Positions 1 through 6,773 of a stretch of DNA of 64,000 bases are shown in pieces. The stretch covers positions 95,697 through 159,696 of the forward strand of contig CAZFEF010000001.1 in assembly GCA_964517555.1 (NCBI GenBank), read 5' to 3'. The notes below the pieces were generated by a model, which saw nothing but the letters and a program-made list of their open reading frames with translations, was not told the DNA's origin and made no database searches. The position numbers and the translations under genes are program-made. The stretch is from DAONDZ01 sp964517555 (GTDB lineage Bacteria > Patescibacteriota > Patescibacteriia > Patescibacteriales > UBA12465). Position 1 is the first letter of the stretch. Each line of letters begins with the position of its first letter.

Positions 1-735
1 ACCAACTACGATAGTGGCGTCAGCAACAACTGTTCCCAGAATATCACCTAGGGCCAAATTATCATGATGATGTTTCGCGGCTTTAATTGAAAAAAATAAT
101 TCCGGCAGAGTCGTCCCTAGACCGACCACCAACATGCCAATCAATATTGGGCTAACATTTAAACCCCGTGCAAAATCAACTCCATATTTTACGGTAAAAT
201 GAGAACCCAATAAAAGACCGGTCATACTAAATAATAGGAATACTAAATTTTTGATATTAAATTTTTCCCGATCAATCTTGGCAACATAAATATTCTTTTT
301 TAAAACTAAGTAGTAAAACAATAACCCAACTAAAATTAATATTATTCCGTCCAATCTAGAATAATAGCCATTTAGACCAAGTATAATTGGAATAGCCATT
401 GCTCCGATATGTAAAAATCTATTTTTAATAAGCTGACTTTCTATTCTTAATTTTCTGCCAGATAAAAATACTACCAAAGCAAAAACTAGGGTTAGATCGG
501 CAATATTCGAACCAAATAATGTACCTAGCCCAAAAGAAGGAATTTTTTCAATAGCCGAAGTAATTGAAATAAATGTTTCTGGTAAAATAGAAATGACAGC
601 CACGACCGCAAAACCAATAATATATTTGGGTAAATTAAAACTTTCCGCTAAATGGATTGAATAGCGAATGGCAAAATTTGCACTTTTAATTACCACAAAT
701 AATGAAATTAATAAAAAAATAAATGACAAAGCCAT
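1..735 (-). CDS. Sodium/calcium exchanger family membrane protein (partial)
   Basis: Open frame of 245 codons that starts at ATG 735 and runs off the left edge without a stop, so the C-terminus is missing. I translated it by hand. It is very hydrophobic, with several membrane segments. It carries two copies of the inverted alpha-repeat of the CaCA cation-exchanger superfamily: one around residues 51-82 (ILPETFISITSA, then GTLFGSNIADL) and one near the window edge (GTTLPELFFSIKAA, then LGDILGTVVADATIVVG). The acidic PE residues and the GSN/GTV turns are the usual ion-binding elements. It should exchange Na+ or H+ for Ca2+ across the cytoplasmic membrane. Ion specificity cannot be told from sequence. 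Full-length relatives are about 300-330 residues. Confidence 0.85.
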   Translation of the reverse strand, partial: MALSFIFLLISLFVVIKSANFAIRYSIHLAESFNLPKYIIGFAVVAVISILPETFISITSAIEKIPSFGLGTLFGSNIADLTLVFALVVFLSGRKLRIESQLIKNRFLHIGAMAIPIILGLNGYYSRLDGIILILVGLLFYYLVLKKNIYVAKIDREKFNIKNLVFLLFSMTGLLLGSHFTVKYGVDFARGLNVSPILIGMLVVGLGTTLPELFFSIKAAKHHHDNLALGDILGTVVADATIVVG

Positions 736-808
736 ATTACTTAAAAAATATTAAATTATACAAAAATTATAGCATATTTTACACTTTAAAACCCCGTGTA
801 GGAATAGA

Positions 809-846
809 ACCCATTTTCACAAGGCTTCTTGGAAGCTTTCATGGGT
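809..846. other. Imperfect hairpin in the exchanger/DGR intergenic gap
   Basis: ACCCAT at 809-814 pairs with ATGGGT at 841-846. Inside it, GCTTC and GAAGC can form a second short stem around TTG. A short T-run follows on the plus strand. It could be a weak terminator or an element-boundary structure. I see no gene between 736 and 912. Confidence 0.3.
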
Positions 847-912
847 TTTAGCAGGTGTGTGGGTCAGGGCAAAATGAGACAAATGAGACACTATAAAAAG
901 GGTTTTCAAGTC

Positions 913-2169
913 TCATTTATTACAATTAAGGCCAATAACGGAAATATATTGATCGTTTGAATATATCTTTTCAACACTTGACAAAATAGAAGAAAAATCA
1001 TCATAACTAATATTCTCATCATTATTGAAAATTACAAAGATTCCGTAGCCAGAATCCGTTCCTTGAATGTACTGAATCAACTTCTTCCTATAATTTGACC
1101 TATTTTTAAATCCTGACAACTCGGTATTAGTAGTGAGCTTTAATTCAATTAATATTGAACCTACAAAGCCATAAGAAACTAAAAAATCGGTTCGCTTATT
1201 ATCCAATAATTGAGTTTCTCTTCTGATGCTAATTTCTTCTTTTCTGAGCCCACCTTTTAATAAGCAATTTTCGATCTGACTATTAATCGTTTTTTGTATA
1301 AGATCCTCCTGTTTTCTGCCTGCCTCAATAATAAATCTATACGCACCCTCACTTTCAACCCATTGCCTCAAATCAGTTTCGAATATTTTTTTTACAAATT
1401 CAAATAAATCTCTTTTTGTAGCTATATCTAAATACATCATACCCTTAAGCTGATTATACTTTTTTATACAATCGGCAATATTTTTTGGTTTACCCAAATA
1501 CTCAATATATTCTTGCTTTAAATTTTGGAATTTATACCTAAGCCAATTAACTCCTGGCTTCTTGGAATTATTAATAATAAATTTTTCCAAGTCTCTAAGA
1601 TAACTATACGTATTATGCTCCTTTAAATTTTTATAATACTGAATTACAATTTCCCAGAGATAACTCGAATACGAATAATAAGGCTTGCCCTTTGAATATA
1701 TAACTAAAGAGTCTTTTAATAAATCCAAAAATAATTTCTTGATATCGCATTTTAATACCCAGACCGTTCTTTGATTATTTTTGGAAACCTGATTGGCAAA
1801 TTCTGCTAAACGATAAACAGCCCGATGAGTACCTTTATCTAAGCGGCACGAATAGGAATCAGAGATAAATTGTTTATCAAAATATTGATAGATTTCCCGG
1901 TAAAGCAAATGGTGGAGCAATCTGTCTCGGACTGTCGCTTTATGAATATTTCTCGGTTTGGGATCGGAAATATTAAAGGCTTGGTAGTTGCTATGTTTGT
2001 AGGTCTTGTTTTTTAAATCATGGTGGAGGCTAATGATATTATCCATTAATCTGCCTTGAAACAGTATTACGTCATTACGTTTTCTTTTACCCGTCAAAAA
2101 CTCCTCCCAAGCTAGAAGTAAGTTGGCAGTGGTAATAATATCTTCGTATTTTTTAATAAATTTCTTCAT
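913..2169 (-). CDS. DGR-type reverse transcriptase N-terminus fused to a PD-(D/E)XK-like C-terminal domain
   Basis: 418 codons. Residues 1-147 match the N-terminal part of DGR/group II-like reverse transcriptases: fingers motifs (KPRNIHKATVRDRLLHHLLY, then FISDSYSCRLDKGTHRAVYR) and motif A (VLKCDIKKLF, D142 as first catalytic Asp). After F147 the similarity stops: I find no motif B (GN..SQ) and no catalytic YxDD box. Residues 148-418 look unrelated to an RT. They hold a restriction-nuclease-like signature, D328...E342-L-K344 (TDFLV, 12 residues, IELKL), with a Gln at 367. Frame and length are intact, so this is a chimera rather than a simple frameshift. Reverse transcription should be impossible. 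Any remaining activity would be nuclease-like, which is inference. It belongs to the DGR remnant with Avd, TR and target gene. Its start lies 6 bp from the divergent avd start. Confidence 0.75.
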   Translation of the reverse strand: MKKFIKKYEDIITTANLLLAWEEFLTGKRKRNDVILFQGRLMDNIISLHHDLKNKTYKHSNYQAFNISDPKPRNIHKATVRDRLLHHLLYREIYQYFDKQFISDSYSCRLDKGTHRAVYRLAEFANQVSKNNQRTVWVLKCDIKKLFLDLLKDSLVIYSKGKPYYSYSSYLWEIVIQYYKNLKEHNTYSYLRDLEKFIINNSKKPGVNWLRYKFQNLKQEYIEYLGKPKNIADCIKKYNQLKGMMYLDIATKRDLFEFVKKIFETDLRQWVESEGAYRFIIEAGRKQEDLIQKTINSQIENCLLKGGLRKEEISIRRETQLLDNKRTDFLVSYGFVGSILIELKLTTNTELSGFKNRSNYRKKLIQYIQGTDSGYGIFVIFNNDENISYDDFSSILSSVEKIYSNDQYISVIGLNCNK

Positions 2170-2175
2170 AAAAAT

Positions 2176-2544
2176 ATGAGTACAATTCTTCGCCCACCGG
2201 TCGTGCTCGTTAAAGCTAAGGAGACCTACGCGATTTGGTTCAAAGTTTTGGCTGACTTTCCTAAAGCTTATCGCTATAACCTGGGTGGCAAGATTGAAAA
2301 CTCTTTTTTATCAATTTTAGAAAATATTTTTATCACTGCTTATCTTTCTGGAGAAAAGAAACAAGCGCAGCTATGCTTGGTAATTACCAAACTTGATGGT
2401 CTAAAATTTTTTCTGCAGCTGGCCTGGGAAAATAAATGCCTTTCTAATAATAAATATTCTTGTCTTTCTGAGCAGTTAGAAGAAATTGGTCGGATGCTGG
2501 GTGGTTGGAGAAAAGGTTTAGAAATGAAAACTCCCGCCAAATGA
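2176..2544 (+). CDS. avd: DGR accessory variability determinant (Avd-like four-helix bundle)
   Basis: 122 residues, strongly helical. The run YRYNLGGKIENSFLSILENI is typical of the Avd / four-helix-bundle (23S-intervening-sequence-like) family. In other DGRs Avd forms a basic pentamer that binds the RT and the template RNA and is needed for mutagenic cDNA synthesis. This one is about the usual length (120-130 aa) and looks intact. It lies on the plus strand, head to head with the RT remnant (6 bp between start codons) and opposite to TR and target. In most described DGRs avd is collinear with them. It ends in TGA 16 bp before the template repeat. I see no Shine-Dalgarno sequence and no room for a separate promoter, so its promoter would have to lie inside the RT gene. 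Confidence 0.8.
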   Translation: MSTILRPPVVLVKAKETYAIWFKVLADFPKAYRYNLGGKIENSFLSILENIFITAYLSGEKKQAQLCLVITKLDGLKFFLQLAWENKCLSNNKYSCLSEQLEEIGRMLGGWRKGLEMKTPAK

Positions 2545-2560
2545 ACGGGAGAATATCAAT

Positions 2561-2669
2561 AATTGCGGGAGAAAACCTGGTTGCCATCGTTCCACTCGTT
2601 AGGATTCTCAACCGAGTTCGCCTTGACGTTCCAGCCATCGTCATTCCAGTTCACGTTCACAGCACGGAG
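2561..2669 (-). repeat. DGR template repeat (TR)
   Basis: 109 bp, aligned without gaps to the VR at 3028-3136. The two differ at 19 positions, and at 18 of these the TR minus strand has adenine. Read on the minus strand the TR is rich in AAC and AAT codons (it would read ...NVNWNDDGWNVKANSVENPNEWNDGNQ...), the hallmark of a mutagenic template. It has 28 adenines on that strand, 18 of which differ in the VR. There is no ORF role for it. It lies between avd and the target gene. Confidence 0.93.
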
Positions 2670-3004
2670 GCATCGATTATGTACTGAAAACCGTCTAGAT
2701 CACCGTCCTTCGGCTTAATGCCCCGGGATTGTATATTATTCGGGACCTGAAAGTCCACCAGTTTTCAGTACCAATTATTGAAGTTTTTGAAGAAGTCTCT
2801 CCTACTCTCGCGCTAGGCTTGCCCGACGCGACTCCGAGGCTAAGAATTCTGAAATCATGGCGAAATAGCCGTAACCGTTTCGCGATTCTTGGTTTCATAT
2901 CAATGTATCATAAATAAGCGGAAATAAAAAGACCCTCGGACTGTTTCAGTTTTCAAGAAGAAAAAAGAAAGAGTCAAAGGGTCATAGATTCAAAGGTACA
3001 AGGG
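2670..3004. other. Non-coding stretch between TR and target gene
   Basis: 335 bp without a convincing gene on either strand. It is more GC-rich than the flanks around 2690-2890, then A-rich at 2920-3000. On the minus strand it lies upstream of TR and downstream of the target stop. It may therefore hold the template-RNA promoter and 5' portion, or a relic of a lost gene. Two 60-67-codon frames here overlap antisense and resemble nothing I know. Confidence 0.4.
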
Positions 3005-3685
3005 TTAAACGGTCTTAGTGACCGAGGAATTGCGGGAGAAAACCTGGCTGCCACCGAACCACCCGAGAGGACTCCCAACCGAGAGCGCCTCGACGTACCA
3101 GCCACCGCCATCCCAGTCCACAGTCACAGCACGGAGTGTACCAGTGATGTCACGGATATAGAAGATATTGGCGTAACCGTTATTAAGCAGCTCGCTTTTT
3201 TCTCCGTTTGCCTGACGCTCCATCATGGCATACATTTCTGATAAAGTGGTTTCGGATTTTTCCTGGCCACCAAGTTCGGAAATGATAGGGCCATCAACCG
3301 ATCCCCGGTTTAGCTTGCGTCCGTAAACTGTACTGCCGGCAAAGGGTTCTTCGGTTTTCTCTGTAAACCAGGCTTTGAAATTATCACCTACATAGGAAAT
3401 CTTGACCTTAGCCTTCTTGCCCGTGTCAACCACAAATTTATCTTTAGCGACAAATTTTTCGGTGGTGGCAGAGAGAGTAACAGTTGAAATCACTTCGCTC
3501 AAGATAGCAGGGGCTGGTGGAACATCAGTCTTAGAGCGGTTAGTGATTGCCTGAATAAACAGGTCAATTCCCTCTCCGGCGTTTTGAATGAGCCACTGGG
3601 CGTCATCATTTGATAATTTTTCGAATCTGTCCTGGAATTCTACCATTCTCCCAGCGATCATGTGCTTCTGTTTTGTTGTTGCCAT
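3005..3685 (-). CDS. DGR target protein with C-terminal variable region
   Basis: 226 residues from ATG 3685. That start has a clear Shine-Dalgarno GGAGG six bases upstream (CCTCC at 3691-3695 on the plus strand), rare in this window. The upstream in-frame TTG at 3697 lies beyond that SD and is unlikely. The N-terminal ~70 residues are helical and polar (a segment around MVEFQDRFEKLSNDDAQWLI). The C-terminal ~45 residues (RAVTVDWDGGGWYVEA then SVGSPLGWFGGSQVFSRNS) are encoded by the VR and resemble the C-type-lectin-like ligand-binding tail of DGR targets. Variable residues cluster where the TR has Asn codons. No signal peptide or membrane segment, so it is probably cytoplasmic. The ligand is unknown. 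Confidence 0.85.
   Translation of the reverse strand: MATTKQKHMIAGRMVEFQDRFEKLSNDDAQWLIQNAGEGIDLFIQAITNRSKTDVPPAPAILSEVISTVTLSATTEKFVAKDKFVVDTGKKAKVKISYVGDNFKAWFTEKTEEPFAGSTVYGRKLNRGSVDGPIISELGGQEKSETTLSEMYAMMERQANGEKSELLNNGYANIFYIRDITGTLRAVTVDWDGGGWYVEALSVGSPLGWFGGSQVFSRNSSVTKTV
3010..3024 (-). other. Hairpin just downstream of the VR (DGR target-site hairpin)
   Basis: CGGTC (3010-3014), loop TTAGT, GACCG (3020-3024). The stem lies three bases beyond the 3' end of the VR, overlapping the end of the target gene. Active DGRs carry a short hairpin/cruciform a few bases after the VR that promotes retrohoming. The corresponding position next to the TR lacks one, as expected. The match in position is good, but the stem is only 5 bp. 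Confidence 0.55.
3028..3136 (-). repeat. DGR variable repeat (VR) inside the target gene
   Basis: 109-bp copy of the TR at 2561-2669, encoding most of the target protein's C-terminus. There are 19 substitutions. The minus strand shows template adenines replaced by G, T or C at 18 of them. The single other change (C to T on the minus strand) is in an AAC codon that reads ACT here. The last 20 bases of the repeat (3028-3047) are identical to TR, as expected for the conserved end where cDNA priming/homing occurs. Confidence 0.93.
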
Positions 3686-3836
3686 TTTGGCCTCCAATTT
3701 TTACAGGTTTTAAAAGAATTTTCTGCGCTTCACCCAGCAGAATTTGGGCATTATTCTTTATTAAATTAATGTATAATTATATCACGTAATTAGACTTATG
3801 TCAAGCCGAAATAAAAATAAACCGTGGGCAGAATAA

Positions 3837-4199
3837 TTACCTACAACGCCTCTTCTTCTTAATAAAATCAAGAGTCAAATTTATCTCTTCTATTATTCTT
3901 GGGTTTTCATTCACCCAACAATTTTTAAGACCAATTAGAATCCTCTCGGAAACTTCATAATATCTTCTAAAATTTCTAAGTTCAAAAACAATAGCTATTT
4001 GTCTGTCTAGTTTTTTGTCTTGTCTACCAGACTCAATATCAACTAAATCTTCTACTAACTTGTGGTATATTTGAAAATTCCTATTTTTACGATAATCTCC
4101 AAATTTTATAATCGACCAAGCTATAACAAAGATACTCACTAGTATGCCCAGAGCTCCTGTATAATCATTTAAAAATGCGAAAATTTTGATAAACCACAT
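3837..4199 (-). CDS. Small membrane-anchored protein of unknown function
   Basis: 120 residues. One membrane segment near the N-terminus (about residues 16-32, LGILVSIFVIAWSIIKF), then a basic and helical cytoplasmic part ending KKKRRCR. I do not recognise a family. It stands alone between the DGR target and other small genes, with AT-only sequence before the start. It could be a phage or defence-island accessory protein, but nothing in the sequence shows this. Confidence 0.55.
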   Translation of the reverse strand: MWFIKIFAFLNDYTGALGILVSIFVIAWSIIKFGDYRKNRNFQIYHKLVEDLVDIESGRQDKKLDRQIAIVFELRNFRRYYEVSERILIGLKNCWVNENPRIIEEINLTLDFIKKKRRCR

Positions 4200-4449
4200 A
4201 GTTTTTTATAATTAAAGTCCACTAAGATCGCCCTGATTTTTATAAATATGAATTGCCCCAATACTAATCATCTTGACGATCTGAGACAAAATCGCCAGAA
4301 CAAGCGATCTTCAGGTATGTGGGTCATAAAAAGACGTTTTTCATCAACGCACGCCATAGTCACGATAATTGGAACTGAGATGAGGAAGAATAATGATGTA
4401 TTTGTAACAACAATTTAATACTACCCCAGTGTCGCTCACTATATATCTT
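4200..4449. other. Intergenic stretch with short repeat-like motif
   Basis: No gene seen. It contains CAGGTATGTGGGTCA (starting near 4313), almost the same as CAGGTGTGTGGGTCA near 853. A related GGTGTGTGG...GGGTCA string lies on the minus strand near 4698-4728. These may be remnants of an intergenic repeat. Confidence 0.25.
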
Positions 4450-4671
4450 TTATGCTTTATCTTCAGGAAATAACTCGTAATATCCTGTCGGATTGTTCTC
4501 TCGCAAAAACTTTTTGAAAGATTTCACCTCTTTTTCAGTAAGGGGCTTATTATTTTCAGGGTCATTATTATCCTCCCAGCCATAGTCTTTTACAATCTCT
4601 CGCTTACTCAACCTAGGATCATTCTTCCAGGACCTTAAAATGGAATTAGCTTTTTGAATTTCCACAAACAT
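4450..4671 (-). CDS. Short hypothetical protein
   Basis: 73 residues, charged, helical, no membrane segment or Cys pair. I do not recognise a family. The run DPRLSKREIVKDYGWED and a later KEVKSFKKFLRENNPTGYY suggest two helical hairpins, possibly a small DNA-binding or antitoxin-like fold, but this is weak. The start at 4671 is preceded by AT-only sequence. The gap upstream (4672-4800) contains a short GGGGT-TGA-CCCC palindrome and no gene. Confidence 0.45.
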   Translation of the reverse strand: MFVEIQKANSILRSWKNDPRLSKREIVKDYGWEDNNDPENNKPLTEKEVKSFKKFLRENNPTGYYELFPEDKA

Positions 4672-4800
4672 ATATTTTTGTTTATTAGTTTTAATTTACC
4701 GACCCACCGCCGGGGTTGACCCCCTGCCACACACCACCGACGATCGCGTGGTAGCAGTTTCGTATGGGAGAAAATATTTTTCAATTTGACAGGAGAATTT

Positions 4801-5082
4801 TTAAAATTTTATTGGCTCTTTCTTTTTCCCTTTATTTTCTATAATGCTCCGCCAATCTTTTACCCCTTCTACAAACAATAATGATAAACTAATGAAAAGA
4901 ATCAAATAACCAAAATTGCCGGCAATACGATCCTCTTCGGGACCCAATAACATATTTAATCCAATCGGGATTAATACAAGGCCAAAAAAGCCGAACCAAC
5001 CTCGACAACCAAGTATAAGTGGTAATAATGGCAATATTAAAATAATTTTAAAAATTTCTATTAAATCTTTTTTAAACTTCAT
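4801..5082 (-). CDS. Small integral membrane protein
   Basis: 93 residues if started at ATG 5082. The frame stays open up to 5142, but the extra 20 codons run through the repeat copy at 5085-5098 and look non-coding. Three hydrophobic segments (around residues 8-24, 26-42 and 57-72), a short loop GPEEDRIAG, and a Lys-rich tail. No family recognised. Its start codon lies 2 bp from an inverted-repeat copy that can pair with upstream RNA (5085-5231), so its translation may be controlled by that structure. Confidence 0.5.
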   Translation of the reverse strand: MKFKKDLIEIFKIILILPLLPLILGCRGWFGFFGLVLIPIGLNMLLGPEEDRIAGNFGYLILFISLSLLFVEGVKDWRSIIENKGKKKEPIKF

Positions 5083-5084
5083 AT

Positions 5085-5231
5085 TTCGCGTAGGATTTAT
5101 CTGGGTCGAGGAAACAAAAAAGGTCTCCCGACACAGCGACAAACCCTTTCGGATCTGTCTCGCCCTCTTTCGAGAGCAAACCTACGCGAATAAGTGCTGG
5201 TCAGAAGACCATCTTTATTCGCGTAGGATTT
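5085..5231 (-). ncRNA. Candidate structured 5' leader RNA
   Basis: Read on the minus strand: a 13-bp stem (5215-5227 with 5181-5193) enclosing a smaller GGTC/GACC hairpin; then a 6-bp hairpin with a GAAA tetraloop (5162-5177); then a 9-bp hairpin, also with a GAAA tetraloop (5138-5159); then a T-run; then another copy of the outer stem sequence (5085-5098) next to the start of the membrane-protein gene. The middle arm (5181-5190) can pair with either outer copy, so two exclusive folds are possible. GNRA loops on the minus strand only point to leftward transcription. It resembles a cis-regulatory RNA. I recognise no known class. Confidence 0.45.
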
Positions 5232-5237
5232 TTTTAC

Positions 5238-5278
5238 CATACCTGTCGGTAACCGACAGGGTTAGGTATTGTTTTTTA
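5238..5278 (+). terminator. Hairpin with downstream T-run
   Basis: CCTGTCGG (5242-5249), loop TAA, CCGACAGG (5253-5260), then T6 from 5272. It looks like a rho-independent terminator on the plus strand, but no plus-strand gene ends here. It may instead be part of an element boundary. Confidence 0.35.
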
Positions 5279-5321
5279 TATAATAACCTTTTTACATCAT
5301 TTTGAAAAGGTAAAAGCTAAA

Positions 5322-6239
5322 TTATGTTTTATTAAATAATTTATCAGCAATATCTATAATCTCAATCTTTTTAGCAACTCCATTAATCCACCTTTCCGGT
5401 ATTCCGTCGATTCCATAATAAGCACCGGCTAATTGTCCGTATATTGCAGCTGTAGTATCAGCATCGTCTCCCAAGTTTACGGCTTTTAGCACGCCCTCTT
5501 CAAAAGTCTCCGAATTATAAAACGCCCACAAAGCGGCTTCAAGCGATTTAACCACATAGCCCGACCCCTGAATAAAAGGCGGCTGCTGATTTTTATACGA
5601 TCCGAGAGCTACGGTTTCTGTCTCTTTAACTAATTTATTTTCAATCCAAAAATCTTTTATAGGGCAAAAAAGTGGTTGCAACAACTCCTCTTTAGTCGCT
5701 CCGTTTAATGCTCCAATAATAAGCCCGGAGTAATATTTACAAGCATCAGCACATAATTGTGATTCGTGAGTTACTCTAGAACTTAATTCTGCATATTTAA
5801 TCGCTTCAAAAACATTGTCTCTAAAATACAGTGGGATTGGGGCTATGCGCATCAAGCTACCATTACCATCAGAATTTCTAGAAGAAGTAGTTACATAAGG
5901 ATTTTCTCCGTTGTAAGCTACTAGAGCCCTTAAAACTGTCTGGCCAACGCCGAATGATCTGCCAGTGCTAGAGCAATAACCGGTTTCAAGCCATTTTTTA
6001 TATTTATCAGCTTGATCCTTGGGGTCAAAACCCATACTCTCAATTAAACTATTAGCGAGACACAAAGCCATCGCTGTATCATCAGACCAACACCCCGATG
6101 GGAGGCGATTAGAATCTTCAAAATCATTAACGGGTTTAAAACTTCCTATAGATTTGAATTCTACTGGGACTCCAAGAGCATCGCCTATTGCCAAGCCAAT
6201 CAATGATCCGCGATATTTTTTCAACAATTCACTATTCAT
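5322..6239 (-). CDS. ADP-ribosylglycohydrolase family protein
   Basis: 305 residues, near the usual length of the DraG/ARH family. The N-terminal GLAIGDALG (15-23), the metal-binding WSDDTAMAL (51-59) and the C-terminal LGDDADTTAA (256-265) are the di-Mg2+ site motifs that remove ADP-ribose from proteins or nucleic acids. The short GDGNGSLMRIAPIP-like stretch (here SDGNGSLMRIAPIP) is also typical. It is cytoplasmic. It is the last gene of the long leftward set that begins with hsdM, 15 bp after a small hypothetical gene. In that setting it could reverse ADP-ribosylation by a toxin or phage enzyme. No transferase partner is visible in the window. Confidence 0.92.
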   Translation of the reverse strand: MNSELLKKYRGSLIGLAIGDALGVPVEFKSIGSFKPVNDFEDSNRLPSGCWSDDTAMALCLANSLIESMGFDPKDQADKYKKWLETGYCSSTGRSFGVGQTVLRALVAYNGENPYVTTSSRNSDGNGSLMRIAPIPLYFRDNVFEAIKYAELSSRVTHESQLCADACKYYSGLIIGALNGATKEELLQPLFCPIKDFWIENKLVKETETVALGSYKNQQPPFIQGSGYVVKSLEAALWAFYNSETFEEGVLKAVNLGDDADTTAAIYGQLAGAYYGIDGIPERWINGVAKKIEIIDIADKLFNKT

Positions 6240-6254
6240 TATTCGATAAATTAT

Positions 6255-6500
6255 TTATTTCTTAACATCAAGTCCATAAAATAATCCGGCAGCCTTATCG
6301 CCAAATTTTTCGTAAGCAATATCATCGAGCCCGCTCCTTAGCCCTCCAAATGACTCCTCAACGGTCCGCCACCTCTTTAATAGTTCGGTTTTGGGTAATT
6401 TAGAGCTCAAATATGTAAATAGTTCATTAAGGCTTCTTCTGGTATCTTTTGCCTTAGAACCAATTTCCCTGCAATCTTGTAAAGTAAAAATGTCGTTCAT
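6255..6500 (-). CDS. Small helical protein, unknown
   Basis: 81 residues, no membrane segment, mostly helical (about residues 8-33 and 40-60), ending GLFYGLDVKK. I do not recognise a family. It lies just upstream of the ADP-ribosylglycohydrolase and downstream of another small gene on the same strand, so it is probably cotranscribed. A toxin-antitoxin or adaptor role is possible but unsupported. Confidence 0.5.
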   Translation of the reverse strand: MNDIFTLQDCREIGSKAKDTRRSLNELFTYLSSKLPKTELLKRWRTVEESFGGLRSGLDDIAYEKFGDKAAGLFYGLDVKK

Positions 6501-6594
6501 AGATTTAATAGTTAATATTTATAGATTATGGGCCATTTTGCTGAGTCCATCTCTATATATTTTAACTGAAAAATCATCGATTAGCCAGAGCAAT

Positions 6595-6771
6595 TTATGG
6601 TTTGTTTATTTTCGATTCAACCTTATCTAAAGGGTTCTGCCCAACAGCTAATTTAACTAAATTAACCAGATTTAAACCTTTTTCAATGGCCTCGGATTTA
6701 CTTATTTTCTTATGAAATCTTTTCTCATAAAGCGCCTGAAACTCTAATATTTCCTCATCGGTAAAATACAT
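6595..6771 (-). CDS. 58-residue protein, paralogue of the one at 18595
   Basis: Found by hand; starts at ATG 6771 and stops at TAA 6595-6597. The first ~40 residues (FTDEEILEFQALYEKRF, then SKSEAIEKGLNL) line up without gaps with those of the 50-residue protein at 18595-18747 (ISEEELIKFQELYKNRF, then SRNKALESGLKL). Both share EE, FQ.LY..RF.K.IS, A.E.GL.L. The pattern is a short helix-turn-helix-like or ribbon-helix-like polar domain, so a small DNA-binding or antitoxin role is plausible. The stop of the gene lies 94 bp from the next gene, and its start is 2 bp from the end of the TM0106-type nuclease gene. Confidence 0.65.
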   Translation of the reverse strand: MYFTDEEILEFQALYEKRFHKKISKSEAIEKGLNLVNLVKLAVGQNPLDKVESKINKP

Positions 6772-6773
6772 AT

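Noticed and set aside
809..871. Possible tRNA remnant or att site before the DGR
   Set aside because: On the minus strand GGGTTCTATTCC looks a little like a T-arm, but no acceptor or anticodon stem can be formed.
2444..2687. Open frames across the TR (60-66 codons, both strands)
   Set aside because: They run through the template repeat and the antisense of avd. The TR is not itself expected to be translated.
2695..2917. Open frames of 62-67 codons on both strands between TR and target
   Set aside because: They overlap each other antisense, have no start signals, and match no pattern I know; more likely non-coding leader of the template RNA.
4916..5305. 129-codon plus-strand frame
   Set aside because: It is the antisense of the membrane-protein gene plus the hairpin region; low-complexity composition and no sensible domain.
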